Under the pieces are notes generated by a model that did not search any database, was not told the origin of the DNA, and saw nothing but the letters and a program-made list of their open reading frames with translations. Below, in pieces: positions 45,977 through 57,979 of a DNA stretch of 64,000 bases. The stretch is taken from assembly GCA_014898415.1 (NCBI GenBank), contig RCTD01000001.1, positions 3,410,001 to 3,474,000 of the forward strand, written 5' to 3'. Within the stretch, counting starts at the first letter, position 1; every line of letters starts with the position of its first letter. The translations under genes were made by a program, and so were the position numbers. This stretch comes from Stromatinia cepivora. Taxonomy: Eukaryota; Ascomycota; Leotiomycetes; Helotiales; Sclerotiniaceae.

Positions 45977-47475
45977 TTTGGGTGGGTGGTTGTGGTGTGT
46001 GTTTTAGAGGTGGAGGATAAGGGAATGAGGGATGAGGGGTTGTTTTGTGAAGATGGTCTGATTTGATGATGGAGCTCGCGTACGGAATACTGACTGGTAA
46101 GTACTGTATCTAAGCGTTGGTGGAATCTGGGGAAAAGCTACAATTTCGAGATGAGTGTTGATGGTTTGCAAGGATTTATATTGTCTGGGTTTAAAGGTTC
46201 ATGATCTTATAGATATTTGGGTGAATATGTATTTCATTCCTATATTACATTGAGTTAGGTCTTTTGTATTAGATAATTCGAAGAGTGAAGTAATTGAAGT
46301 AGTTAGTGAAGCTATCTTTTAGCTCGCCTACTCTCAGCATTTAGACGTCTTGAAGTTCTACTTCTCTAATTTCTAGTCTCTAATCTCTTATTGAATCCTA
46401 GATAGGTATCCCTTTTCCTGACATCATGAACCCAGAAAGAGACTCCTAACCACACTTTGTAATCTTACGAACCAATGAAGTAAGTATTCTTCAATGTACT
46501 ATTCACCAAAAAGGATTCAAAAGACCTCCTCCTATTTTGCCTGAACAACATAAGTTCACAATCAGGATAGTGCAAGGCCTGTTCCACCATCATATATCCT
46601 TCTCAAAGCTTTCTAAAACTTCCTGGGGATTGTGGGGAGTCATGTTGCTCAGTTCCAGATTGGCCGTTCACATCTGATCTATAAATAGATATGCACCTCG
46701 AATAGTTTTCATCACTACAAGGAGTTCAGGATTGTAGATGATTTGATGGTTGTATTTGTTGATGAAGTAGGTAATTGATTAGATTTGGAATTATGAGATT
46801 TGAAATTTCGTTTTGATGGAAGTAAGGTTATAAATATATTTTTTAATTATGATGATTATAATGTTTTTCGTTGATAGAGATATATACCTAGATATATATA
46901 TCAGTCACAAAAGCCTGCTTACTAATGATACTTTACCATTTCCATCATCACCTCTTCTTACCTGAAGCTTAGCACAGTCCTCCCACTAAACACCCTGTAA
47001 CACAACGTCCAGAACGGAAGTACATTCTGCAACCAAACCAATTTAGAGCCTTAAAACTTAAAACGAGAACACAACACATCAAATAATAATATTGTGTTCC
47101 ATCGCTCATTTTCCCTGGCAAACTCTACAACAAACAAACCTTTTCCAGACAATAATATATCAGCAAATGGAAATCAACTTCGTCATTACAATTATTCCTT
47201 CAGTCTAGGAAAATTCGCGATATTCTTAACCTTCCCTTCCTTACCTTTCAAATTCTAGGAAAATCTCCCATGATATCGACGAGGCTGAGCCAATCCACAA
47301 TTGTCAGCAAACCTCCTCATTTCACCCACCCCCTTGAACGGCATTCAACTTAATATCGATTCATCAAGAGCATCAAAAATATATCGCGAACCCTAGCAAA
47401 GCCATCCGGCTATTGCTCCATTGCTTCTTCCTAAATCAAATACTTCACCACATAATCTCCCTTCATTCATTCACC
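45977..47475. promoter_or_regulatory. Divergent spacer between AIM18-like and Grr1-like genes
   Basis: 1.5 kb, AT-rich with several poly-purine/pyrimidine tracts. No gene supported. The distal part must hold the Grr1 leader, since an in-frame upstream ATG occurs at 47413. Confidence 0.45.
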
Positions 47476-49482
47476 ATGAAGAGTCGACCTATTAGGATGC
47501 CTCTCATTAACTCCGGATTTCCATCTCGTGCGACTCCTGAGATGGGTGATGATTCGCATTCATCTACAAGTAATTCACCCGCGCGTGCTGATTATGAAGA
47601 ATCCGATTTTTTTACCGGCAATAACGATTCGCAGTCTTCAATCGGTGTGCCAACTTTCCAAGATATGGCTGTTACAGAGACGTGCATATCAGCATCGAAC
47701 AGACTGCCCGCAGAAGTTCTCATCAACATATTCGCAAAACTCACCCATCCAAACGACCTTCTATCTTGCATGCGAGTATCTAAGAAATGGGCTAGGAACA
47801 GTGTTGATTTATTATGGCACCGACCCGCATGTTCGACATTTCCGAAACTTGGGCACATTTGCAACACACTTACTTTGGAGAATCCCTACTTCGCATATCG
47901 GGATTTTATCAAAAGATTGAATTTGGCCATTTTAGCAGATCGCGTCAGTGATGGAACCGTTCAACCTCTTTCCGTATGCACAAGGGTGGAACGATTAACA
48001 TTAACCAACTGCGAGGGGATCTCAAATAGTGGATTAACTGGACTCATTACTGATAATAGTCACCTACTTGCTCTTGATATTTCTGGAGTCAAACAAATCA
48101 CCGACACTTCTATGTTCACTTTGGCGGAGCACTGTCGTCGATTACAAGGTCTGAATATATCACAATGCGTTGGAATTACTTCTGAATCTATGGTGAAAGT
48201 GGCAGAAAGTTGCCCCCACCTTAAACGTGTAAGTTAGCACAGGTTGATTCAAGATCTATACTGACATAATTTTAGCTTAAATTGAATGAATGTGAGCAAT
48301 TAGACGACAGAGCCATCATGGCATTCGCTGAAAATTGCCGTAACATTCTCGAAATCGATCTCCACCAATGTAAATCTATTGGAAACGACCCAGTTACTTC
48401 TCTGCTCACAAATGGAAACGCTCTTCGAGAACTTCGATTGGCGAATTGTGAACTGATTACCGATATGGCATTCCTCAACCTACCTCATAAAGCGACATAT
48501 GATCATTTACGGATATTGGATCTCACAAGCTGTCATCGTCTCACAGATGCTGCCGTCGAGAAGATTATTACTGCTGCTCCAAGATTGAGGAATTTAGTAT
48601 TTGCAAAATGCAGACTCCTGACAGACCATGCAGTCAATTCCATTAGCAGGCTGGGAAAAAACCTTCACTACCTGCACCTTGGACATTGTGGACAAATCAC
48701 TGACACTGCCGTTATCAAACTTGTTCAAGCATGCAATCGTATTCGTTATATCGATTTAGGTTGTTGTATTCACCTCACAGATGCATCTGTCACAAAGCTA
48801 GCCACCCTCCCAAAGTTAAGGCGTATTGGTCTAGTTAAGTGTTCATCTATTACAGATGAAAGTGTTATAGCATTAGCTGTCGCGCAAAAACAACGGCAAT
48901 TAGGTCACCGAGGACATCATATCGACGATGCATCCTATACTGGAAGTTGTCTAGAAAGAGTACATCTTAGCTATTGTACTCATTTAACACTTTCGGTAAG
49001 TGGAAGATCAACACGATTGATGGCTTATTGCTAATGACAACATAGAGCATAATTTTATTACTTAAGAATTGTCCGAAATTGACCCATCTGAGTTTGACTG
49101 GTGTTCACGCTTTTCTTCGACGAGATCTCGAACAGTTCTGTAGAGATGCCCCGGCAGGTAGATTATTCCCTTCTCATACTTGTCTCGTATTTATTGACAC
49201 TTCATAGAATTCAATGAACATCAACGCAATGTATTTTGTGTTTTCTCCGGACCTGGTGTGAATGGTCTACGTAATTTTTTGACTCGAGATGAACGACCAA
49301 TTAGCAACGAAGACGAAGATGATATTGTTATTGAACAGGGTATGGATGCACCAACTATTCCAGACCCTGATGACGACCAAACAATGACTGGCATGATGAA
49401 CGCTACCGGGCTCAATAATGAGGAAAACGACGCTGATGATGACGAAGTGTTAGATGATCAGCAGTTCCCAGTATTTCCATAG
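47476..49482 (+). CDS. grr1: F-box / leucine-rich-repeat protein, Grr1 orthologue
   Basis: Four exons (47476-48228, 48276-48995, 49046-49157, 49208-49482) give 619 residues; all introns are 47-50 bp. An F-box at about 75-120 (NRLPAEVLINIFAKLTHPND ... KKWARNSVDLLWHRP) is followed by about 12 cysteine-containing LRRs (for example LTLTNCEGISNSGLTGL, LDLTSCHRLTDAAVEKI, LHLGHCGQITDTAVIKL) and the Grr1-specific tail CPKLTHLSLTGVHAFLRRDL / FCRDAPAEFNEHQR / FCVFSGPGVNGLR, then an acidic disordered end. Grr1 is the substrate receptor of an SCF ubiquitin ligase acting on G1 cyclins and nutrient regulators (GrrA in Aspergillus affects ascospore formation). The insertion QRQLGHRGHHIDDASYTG is usual in filamentous fungi. 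An upstream in-frame ATG (47413) would add 21 hydrophobic residues and is less likely. Confidence 0.95.
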
Positions 49483-51707
49483 TACTCATATCGAGATCCA
49501 CGTAGCCCAATATCTTAAAGCACCTCATTAGCTATCACCTTAAGGATACCAGGCATACGAAGAATTCGAATAGAGGTCAGCGAGCGAACATTGACACATC
49601 CAATCATTGGGAAAATGGAGTTTAGGAGTTGGCAAGGTTTAATTATGGACGAACATACCCATTTCATTACGAATCATTTTTCGTACACCAATCGGTTTTG
49701 GAATGCACTGAATGTATTATGATTGCCTTCATGGTACATAGATATCTTTTTCTTAAGCGAGGGGGAAGTGGGGATAGGAAAGGTGTATTATTTGTATATA
49801 CGCATTTCTTGGCGCTTTGGGTGAAAGTTGATCGTGGATTTGGAGGGAGTCTTTCGCGTTTCTAACTTGGGTGCAACCTGCGATGGGTGGGTAGGATGGG
49901 GGGCTGGGGGTAGGCTGGAGGCACAATTCTATTACATTCAATCAATTTTGAGTGATTACCCTCAAGATTCATACAGCTTGTTGATTACGTCTAGATTAGG
50001 ATTCACGTCTAGATGAGGAGTAATTGATGCGTGGTACTGTTCCCGCCCGCTGTTTAATGTCTATGTTTACGTTTGAATGGATGAAGGATGAATGATTTCG
50101 GAAGGGGGAAGTGGGAAGTGGGATGTCTGTGACTCCTTGTTAGTTGATAGCGATGCAAGAGAATACAGTATAATGCAATACAGTACAGTACAGTACAGTA
50201 TAATTCCATAATAGTAGTTTTTTTTTCTAGGGGTGATGTTAAAATCTTCATTATGTTCGTTTTGTTGTTGTTTTTTTTAATGTTGATTTTGATTTTGAGT
50301 ATGAGAGATACTTGGAAGGAAAGAGGGGGTGGGGGTTATGATGTGGGGTGCTAGCTCGGCTGTTTTGGGGAAGGAGGAGGGGGGAAGGAGGAGGGGGGAA
50401 GGAGGAGGGAGGGGTTATGTAGAGGGGTAGAAAGATAGATGCTCGGCGAACCTTTTTATTTGTTGTTTATATGGTTTGGTTTGGTTTGGTTTGGTTTGGT
50501 TTGGTTTGGTTTGGTTTGGTTTGGTTTGGTTTGGTTTGGTTTGGTTTGGTTTGGTTTGGTTTGGTTTGGTTTGGTATTGCTTCAAGTCAGAGTTGTTCAA
50601 TAATTGAGGATTTTTATTTGAGAGGTTGGAGGGTTGAGGTTTGTTCATTCTGGTGGGATGGTGGAGGTTGTTGTGTTTGGATGGGTGGGTATTTATGAGT
50701 ATTTGTTTATTTATTTGTTAACTTCAAGTGGATAGGAATTAGGAACCCACGTATTTCGAGAGGGAAGGAGGCTGGCTTTTGGTGTTGAGGGGTGGGATGG
50801 GGCAGGATAGGGTAAGATTGTTTCGAGTAAGACTAGTGATTTGATCTTTTGATCACTTTTCGATGTTTGTTATGGAAGTTGGATTGGATATTCGAAGATG
50901 GGGAGGAAAAAACGAAGGAAGGGAAAGAAAGGAGTGAATGATTAGGAAAGAGTTATTGTAATAGAGTAAAAAAGCGAAGGAGAAGGCGAAGGAGAAGGCC
51001 AGGGGAGGAAAGAGGGGGGGGAAGAGAGGTTTCATATGCTCTTGTTATATGTAATATAAGGCTCACATTACCTTTTCGATTTGAGACTTTGAAAAGTTCT
51101 TTTTTTGTGTATATACCTAGTGTCTACGATACATGTCTTTATTAGATTGTAATACTATACAAATCGAACTCGGTTAGATTACCGATACATGGGTTAAAAC
51201 TAAAGTCCTTGGAGTGAGGAAATACTCGAAACGCACGAGATCCACGAAATTCAGGAAATCTACGAGATCTACGAAAGTACACGCAAACATGGATACCATC
51301 AAGTTTGTGCACTTTCCTCTTTTGTCCGTTCTGCATACTTTGTATACTTTATAAACCGCGCTTTCTCCGCTTAATATTCCTCATCCTTCTCAATCCACGA
51401 CCGAACCCCCCTCGAATTTGCTCTTCATCCTCTTACTTGTATCTTCATATTTTATGCATTCTCATTTTCCTCTCTTCTCTCTTCCCTCTTCCTCTTCCCT
51501 AGGTCCTCCCCCTCTCGAAAAGAAATACAAATACGAGGACTTTCATTGCTTTCCCATCATTGCCTTCTTCCCCCTCGTTCTTTTCTATCTCTATATATTG
51601 TGCTCTCTTTAGTCACTTTTCATTCTTTCTGTTTTGCTCTTTTTGAGGATTGTGTTTTCTTAGAAACTTATTGTTTGAACGAGGCTCCTGTCGTCGCAAG
51701 AGTTTAA
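49483..51707. other. Long repeat-rich intergenic region
   Basis: 2.2 kb without a supported gene. It holds a CAGTA repeat (about 50175-50205), three copies of a GGGAAGGAGGAGG unit (50367-50415), the GGTTT pentanucleotide array and, on the right, purine/pyrimidine tracts. The last ~400 bp are strongly pyrimidine-rich, which fits a highly transcribed gene's promoter/leader just downstream. Confidence 0.5.
50472..50575. repeat. (GGTTT)n pentanucleotide array, about 21 copies
   Basis: A perfect TTTGG/GGTTT array of ~104 bp. Because 5 is not a multiple of 3, all frames stay open through it and yield artefactual ORFs on both strands. Confidence 0.95.
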
Positions 51708-52248
51708 TGGATAGTTCGGTTTACTGATGTATTCGGGTATTGCAGGCACACGGGAAAATATATTTCTGAGAAGACTCAGGCTGTGGGGAAGGAGGCGAGT
51801 ATGAAGATCAATAAAAGTTAGTTGTTTTGTCTTGCATTTTTCTTCTTCTTATCTCTTTATCACCCCTCCTTCATCTCTCTGCCATAACTTCTTTTTCCTT
51901 TCCTTCTCCCTCATTGCTTTAATACTAAAGTCCCAAGCATAAAACAATCAACTGACACCATTCCAAATACAAGACATAGCAAAAGATTCCGCAGCTCCAG
52001 TTAGCACTCGGGCACGTGCGGCTGTTGATGTGGTTGGTGATAAGATTGAGAAACATGGTCATGATGTATGGATTTTCTTGCATTCTTTTCTTTATTGATT
52101 TTTCGACGGAAGTGTAAGGTTTGATGGGGAGACGGAAAGAAGAAAGACGCTTATCCATAATCCAATACAGGGAAAAGCAGAGTACCATAAGCAAGCCGTT
52201 AAGCAATGGCGGTTAGGATGGCGGTTGTGGGGATGGAGAGGACTTTGA
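51708..52248 (+). CDS. grg-1 / ccg-1-like small stress protein (start uncertain)
   Basis: Three linked exons are clear: 51746-51816 (TGKYISEKTQAVGKEASMKI), 51974-52065 (IAKDSAAPVSTRARAAVDVV then GDKIEKHGHD) and 52171-52248 (GKAEYHKQAVKQW). This is the layout of the small hydrophilic Grg1/Ccg1 proteins (usually ~70 residues; glucose-repressible, clock-controlled and stress-induced in Neurospora), with the hallmark AKDS...TRA.AA.D..GDKI...H and terminal HKQA. The pyrimidine-rich upstream region and long introns (157 and 105 bp) fit a highly expressed gene. The first exon is the problem. The only nearby ATG (51708) does not join in phase, so the start is missing or not recognised. The extended C-terminus (QWRLGWRLWGWRGL) is atypical. 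It may be a diverged or dying paralogue. Confidence 0.55.
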
Positions 52249-53863
52249 CGGTTCACTGGCGATGGATGGAAAGCAGGGCATGATATGTGATATGGCGGCG
52301 GCGTGGAATTTTTGGCCAGATGGAAGCAAGAGGGCGGACAAGTGAATGCAAAGTGCTGTTGGTGTTTATACCTGGGGTGGATAGCATGAGAGATTTTAAA
52401 CACTTGATTAGATTAGTCAACTAATCTTGCAGAATGAATCAAACTTATCTTCTTTAGTTGCGCTGGTGATTTATTCTGTTGCTCCGCACACACATTGTTC
52501 GGGTTCAAGTTTTTTTTGTCTCCAATGATTTGCTAAAAGTAAATTTAGCTACTCGTATCATGGTTACACATTCCCCCCATCTCTTTTCCGTTTCCTTAAC
52601 TCGGAGGTCGGGATTGAGGTGTTTATATGAGATATATAGTATTTTTTGTCCTGCATTTTTGAGGGCGTTATTTGAATTTTTGAGATCGATATACGTTGAT
52701 ACTATCTGCTGAAAGTAGTCAGTAGCCATATGTTCTGAAAGTAGAGCCGAATTGGGCTTACCAATTACCTCCATCAGAGCATATTCTTTTAAGATTCAGC
52801 CTCATTAGCTCCTGATCAATCAAGACAATGATGAAACTTTTCGTTTCAGGGACTAGCCCTAGTTGTATTCCATGATTATGATTGTGATCGATAACTTCAA
52901 CGCTATCGTATTCCTTTGATCTTATCTTTTTGCAGAATTTTTGGAACTTGAAGATTATTTAATATAGGATGTACTTTAGCCAGAATCAAGATTATTCCTT
53001 GATCCGATGGTTATGTTCATATTCATTTTTCGCATCCCTCAACTCTTCTCCTACTTAACCCTTCTCATCGCTTTCTCTCCCCTCTTCCTACTCACTTCAA
53101 TTAAAATCGACCTGATACATGACCGACCGGAATCAGGCAATGTTTTTGAAGGGAACGCTATATAGTATGTGTAGTGTTTAGAGACCGAACTTGAAGTTGT
53201 ATTGGTAAGAAAGTAACCAAGGCGAAAAGGAAAAAAGAATGAACGGATGGAGAAAATCAGCAGGCTAATGATCTGGGAGTCGGGCGATAGAGCTGGAATG
53301 TTAAGCTTGTGGGGGGGGGGGGGGGGGTGCCCGAGCCACGTGAATTACAACTTTACAACTCAACAACTCATTCAAATAAAAGTTTGAGACAACGTATCTA
53401 ACTCACTGCAATTATTGTATGACAGGCTGGAAGATGATGAGGAGTGAAATATGAGTTGATTGAGATATTAAGAGCTAGAATGAAAAGAACAAGATGAAAT
53501 AGAAGTTGAAGATTCTCTTTCCCCCACGTGAAGTTTAGATACATCATATCTAGCTCTTCGGCTCCACTTTCTTCTACTACGTTTCAATCTAGCCGCCTCC
53601 GTTTTCCCTCCTTCGGACAGATAGTATATTGTGATTTACACCATAGTCATGATAGCGTAACACTACAAAGATTCATCCTAACCGCTCCCGTATTCTTCAC
53701 GGGACAAAGAGCATATCCTAGTGTACACCTGTACACCTGTGCCAAAGTACAACACAACATAGCCGTAACACGTTGGAGGGCTGAGTTAGATAAACCGTTC
53801 AATTTACTCATAAGGAAATTCATCAGCAACCCTCACCTCTTTCCTGACCTTAATCTTTCTTGG
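52249..53863. other. Intergenic region, ~1.6 kb
   Basis: AT-rich spacer with a 17-base G tract at 53311-53327. The ORFs 52505-52774 (minus) and 53528-53881 (plus) have no domain evidence; the latter runs antisense into the rhodopsin-domain gene. Confidence 0.45.
53311..53327. repeat. Homopolymer (G)17
   Basis: Seventeen consecutive G, followed by TGCCCGAGCCACGTG. Length should be treated with caution because homopolymers are error-prone. Confidence 0.85.
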
Positions 53864-55306
53864 TTACAGATCTCTATGTAGGTCATCAACAACTGAATGT
53901 GTAGCCGTGTTGTCCATTTCCATAATCGCGTTGTGACCGCCTCGTAGTTCCGTGTTTGATGACTCGTCAATATTCTTGTATGCGTTTGCGCCCTTTGTAG
54001 TTGGGTTCCTTGAATCTCTGGATTTTCTGGAACGGTTTGAGCCGCCGGTTCCAGACTGAAGAGACTGCAGAGAAATGACACTTCGTAGGCTAGCGACTAC
54101 TGAGGCGATTCCTTGTGGACTGACCAGCGGCTTCAGAGTGGGAAGACAACATGCTACTAGAGCAAGACCTGCTTCTATTTGGCTCCAATAGAATACGGTG
54201 GATAGGGTGACTATAAATGTTAGGAATGTTACTTTGAAGGAATACGTCTAACATACGATTCTCATCAATGTGAAGAGTTGCGATGCTTTCAGTTGTCAGA
54301 CTGATAACTATCCCAAGCCGTATAATTGATGCCACCAGAGCCCTAAGATATGTCAATGAGATGGCCAAGTAGACCAAGCAGGCAAGAGGCGCACTTACAA
54401 GAACGCTAGTAGAAAAATGCCAGTCACAGCAAGCTTTCTGCCAAAGGGCATATGGAGACGCCAGATCTGTATAAACGTTAATTCAGAAGCCTGGATCTGG
54501 AAATATAAAGTGGTGACCTACCACCGGCATAGGCATGACAACGAGTAAGATATTGATCAAGAACTCTGAGATATACAGCCCTTCCTCCTTTCCTAAGCTA
54601 TTACTACAGTAGAGGATAAGGCCTGCCCGAGAACCCCAAGCTGCGGAAAAGTGCGTGCCGCAAAGGAAGAGGAAGAAAAAGAAGAAAGCAATGGTCCAGG
54701 CGACGACAATACCCAATGAAATCCATGTGAATATCCTGAACGCACTACCATTACCGACAACAAAGACGCGTCTGTAGAAGAGGATAATGCTACTTTTGAT
54801 GAAACCATATGCAAGAATCATCAACAGAGTAACTGCAAATTCAACCTGCTCGGCTATTGACGTTTTTGGATCTATCGCTGACAACACCTCTTCTGGCGTA
54901 GTTGCGGAACTCGGTGGGGTGGAATATCCAATTGCATGCTTTCTTACGCCTAAAGGGGAGGAACAAAGGTTAGAGTTTTGTGCATGATATCTGCTAGCTC
55001 TAGAGCAACTTACCTTCAACCAGTGTTGCTCCCATTCCAATGAGCATCAACTAGTGTCGCTAGATAGTTAGGACAACTGTGAGGATCTAGTATCAAAACG
55101 AGTTTGGGTTGACGTACCAGTGCGGGAAGAATCAAAATATCGTCCAAGCCCACTTTATTGCCTCTAGTGTTGCGTATATAAAACCTCAAGGCCACTGCAG
55201 TGGCTCCAAGTACGGGGAAAACAACGCCGGCAGCAATGACTTCACCTGCTGTCGCATAAGGAACAAAAATTGCGGTCCCATTAGTATGGAAGCCATATTG
55301 AGTCAT
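53864..55306 (-). CDS. Fungal rhodopsin-domain (Pth11-like) integral membrane protein
   Basis: Six exons (55306-55118, 55050-55014, 54949-54522, 54466-54399, 54342-54257, 54210-53864) give 321 residues. The seven-helix pattern and conserved fungal rhodopsin-fold blocks are present: VIAAGVVFPVLGATAVALRF, NKVGLDDILILPAL, EFAVTLLMILAYGFIKSSII with LFYRRVF, FRIFTWISLGIVVAWTIAFF, a Cys pair, ISEFLINILLVVMPMPVIW and YWSQIEAGLALVACCLPTLKP. The C-terminal ~100 residues are a Ser/Arg/Asn-rich cytosolic tail. Such proteins are related to the Pth11 receptors and to SAT20-type proteins often found in secondary-metabolite loci; ligands are mostly unknown. It is a few tens of residues shorter than many relatives. 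It lies on the flank of the P450/UstYa/peptide group. Confidence 0.85.
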
Positions 55307-56129
55307 GCACCAAGATAGTCGCTGAAGAAAGAAGAAAAAAACTTGATCAAAAACAAGGTCGGAAAGGTGCAGAAACTTGGATTTTGTCAACCTACAATCA
55401 CAGCAAAGGGGAAAGAAATCTCGTGTGGTGGCTTCGGGGAATGCACCTTCAGATCCACGCGCCGTAAATTCCTCGGTTTCCCAAATTAACACTTGCTTGT
55501 TTGAATCATTTAGCTAGGGGGGTTTCCCCTACCATCTATCTGTATGGGAATGGAGGCATCATAAAGGGAAGTTGGACGATGATACTTGCAGCATTTAGAT
55601 GGGGGTCGGCGACGAAAGGCTACATAGATGCGGAGATTGATGTTGATTATGGTAGTAGCAAGTCAGAAAACCTTGGGATTATGATAAGACGATGTGAAAT
55701 GATTCGAGGATTGGTATGATTGCAACAGTTGAGCGGAGTGAAAGAAGGTTGCGAGATTTATGTTGTTGGAAGTCAGTTGGTGGCACGGACCGGGTATTCT
55801 CCGGATATCCACATTCTTCATCCTGTCAATTATTGCATGCATGTAATGGGTGTATGCAAGCGGCGTGGGCACAATAATGACTAGTGATTACTTTTTTCAA
55901 GACCCTGTATGAATCCTCGCAGGTGTCTCATTACCCGCCATGTCATCGGGCCTGAAGTTCATCTTACTTCTAACCGTACTTTCTTACACAACCACTTCTC
56001 CACCCAGCCTTTACTCAACTGACTTCAACTGCTCAAGCGTTCTTCAGTTTGATACCTTTTATCTTTTGACAGTCTTATTACAAGTCAAAACTACCCGAGC
56101 TATCTAGCATCCTCACCTGCTCCCTAGTC
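55307..56129. promoter_or_regulatory. Divergent promoter region (rhodopsin-domain / P450)
   Basis: 823 bp between two divergent starts. No supported gene; an ORF extending the rhodopsin-domain frame upstream (to 55492) has non-conserved content and is taken as leader. Confidence 0.45.
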
Positions 56130-57714
56130 ATGGCTATTTCAGGGTTTCAGGCTGCCTTATCCATCCTGGGTTTGTACGGCCTGTATGTAATATCGGATCT
56201 AATAAGATACCGGTATGCCATGTACAAAGCGGGTTGCAGCGTTGCTGTACGATACCACCATAAAGATCCAGTTTTTGGGTTGGACCTTTTTCTCAAGCGT
56301 GTTGCTGCCATGAAGGAGGGGGTGTGGTTGGATGTGGACCAATACCTGTTTAGCAACTACGGAAAAACAGTTTTAACAAATGCTTCGGGGAAAAAACAGT
56401 ATGTCACTATGGACCCTCGGAATATCCAAACGGTTTTAGCAACAGAAGTGGACAAGTTTGGTTCTGCCCCTATGAACTTTACAGTCACCCGACCATTCCT
56501 CGGTGAGGGTATCATGAACACAGATGGTGCACGATGGAAACTCTCTCGCCAGTTTATCAACCCCATCTTTACTCGGGCACAGGTTTCCGAATTATCCACA
56601 TTCGAAATTCATGTTCGGCGGATGATAGATCGGATCCCTCGTGATGGTTCAACGGTCGACCTTCAGCCGCTATGCAAATCACTTTACCTTGACAGCACCA
56701 CGGAATTCATTTTTGGGAAATCTGCAAACTCGCTATCCCCTGAAACCAGCAATGTTATTGCACGCCGGCTCCCAGAAGTTTTCGATGAAGCACTGCGAGG
56801 CATGCTCACGCGATTTCTCCTTGGCAAATTTAGATTCCTTGCCAGAAACGAAAAAGCATGGGCTCGGCAATGTGCCGAGGTTCATTCCATTATCGACAAC
56901 TACATTGAAGAGGATATTGAGGAGAGAAAGAAGGCTGCGGAGTCGCGAGATACACCATATAAATACGTTCTTTTAAGGGAATTAGCCAAGGCTACCGACG
57001 ACAAGCTCTTCATTCGGAACGAGTTGATGAATATATTTTTCCCTGCACGAGACTCGGCAGCTGTTCTCACAAGTAATGTTGTCTTCTTGCTGGCAAGGCA
57101 CTCCGATGAGTGGAACAAAGCTCGAGAGGAAGTGTTGAGCATTGGAGCTGAGAAGTTGACATTTGAAAAGTTGAAGTCACTGAAATGCGTTCATCATGTT
57201 ATTAGTGAAAGTAAGTTGTGGTTCTATCCGAGTACTCGCTCACAATAGTCGAAGGTCACCATTTCAAAATCCCAATACTAAAATGTTACTAGCTCTTCGA
57301 ATGTTCAGTCCCGTGGTCCGCAGCTGGAAAACCTGCCTCTCTCCAGCGGTGTTACCTCATGCCGGAGGTCCACTAGGAAAGGATCCGGTTCTCTTAGAGA
57401 CCGGAGACCAAGTGGATATGGCATTTGGTTCTATGCATATGGATACGGATATATGGGGTAGCGATGCTCATGAATTCAAGCCAGCTCGCTGGGAGGGTCG
57501 CAAACAGGATTGGGGATACATACCGTTTCTCGGCGGAAGGCGCATTTGTCCTGCGCAACAGAACGTTTTGACAGATGTTTCGTATGTATTGGTAAGATTG
57601 ATGCAGGAGTTTAGCGCCTGTGAAAATCGTGATCCGTGTCATGAATATTTGTCAACACAAGTGTTCACCAAGGAGAGCAGGAATGGATGTAAGGTTTCAT
57701 TTGTCTCAGCCTAG
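56130..57714 (+). CDS. Cytochrome P450, CYP52-like
   Basis: Two exons (56130-57210, 57293-57714) give 500 residues. An N-terminal anchor (ALSILGLYGLYVISDLI) is followed by typical CYP52/CYP539-type sequence: PRNIQTVLATEVDKFG, FLGEGIMNTDGARWKLSRQF and RPF. The I-helix reads FFPARDSAAVLTS, with Ser in place of the usual Thr of the oxygen-activation D-T pair. The 82-bp intron splits the ExxR motif (E360-TL-R363), and the heme loop is PFLGGRRICPAQQ with Cys446, where Ala replaces the common Gly. CYP52 enzymes hydroxylate the ends of fatty acids and alkanes in the ER. Here the neighbour is a UstYa-family gene (convergent, 265 bp apart), so a role in a specialised pathway is possible. All essential residues are present; I judge it functional. 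Confidence 0.88.
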
Positions 57715-57979
57715 TCAATGAGCATCGGGTCCTTCACCGAGTTTACTTCTACATATCAAATGCATCTCCAAGTATGATTAGACTCATTTGAATCAGAAAT
57801 TCACATACTCGTACGTTTTAAAATTGTATCGGAAAGAAGTTGTTGATTTTCAAATTACTAGTAGGAAAACGCAGAGAAAGGCTAGGCGAAAAGCAAAGAC
57901 AAGCTCAAACCCCAGATTCTGCCAATTTTCAAATATCTTGACCATCGAGCCGTTGAACCAATAGACACAAAGTCCTCAT

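Noticed and set aside
47413..47475. Upstream in-frame ATG of the Grr1-like gene
   Set aside because: It would add 21 hydrophobic residues (MLHCFFLNQILHHIISL) not expected in an F-box protein; ATG 47476 has the better start context.
50415..50648. Minus-strand ORF with repeated KPNQT
   Set aside because: It is only the translation of the (GGTTT)n pentanucleotide array; every frame stays open through such a repeat.
53528..53881. 117-codon plus-strand ORF
   Set aside because: It runs antisense into the last exon of the rhodopsin-domain gene and has no domain or good start context.
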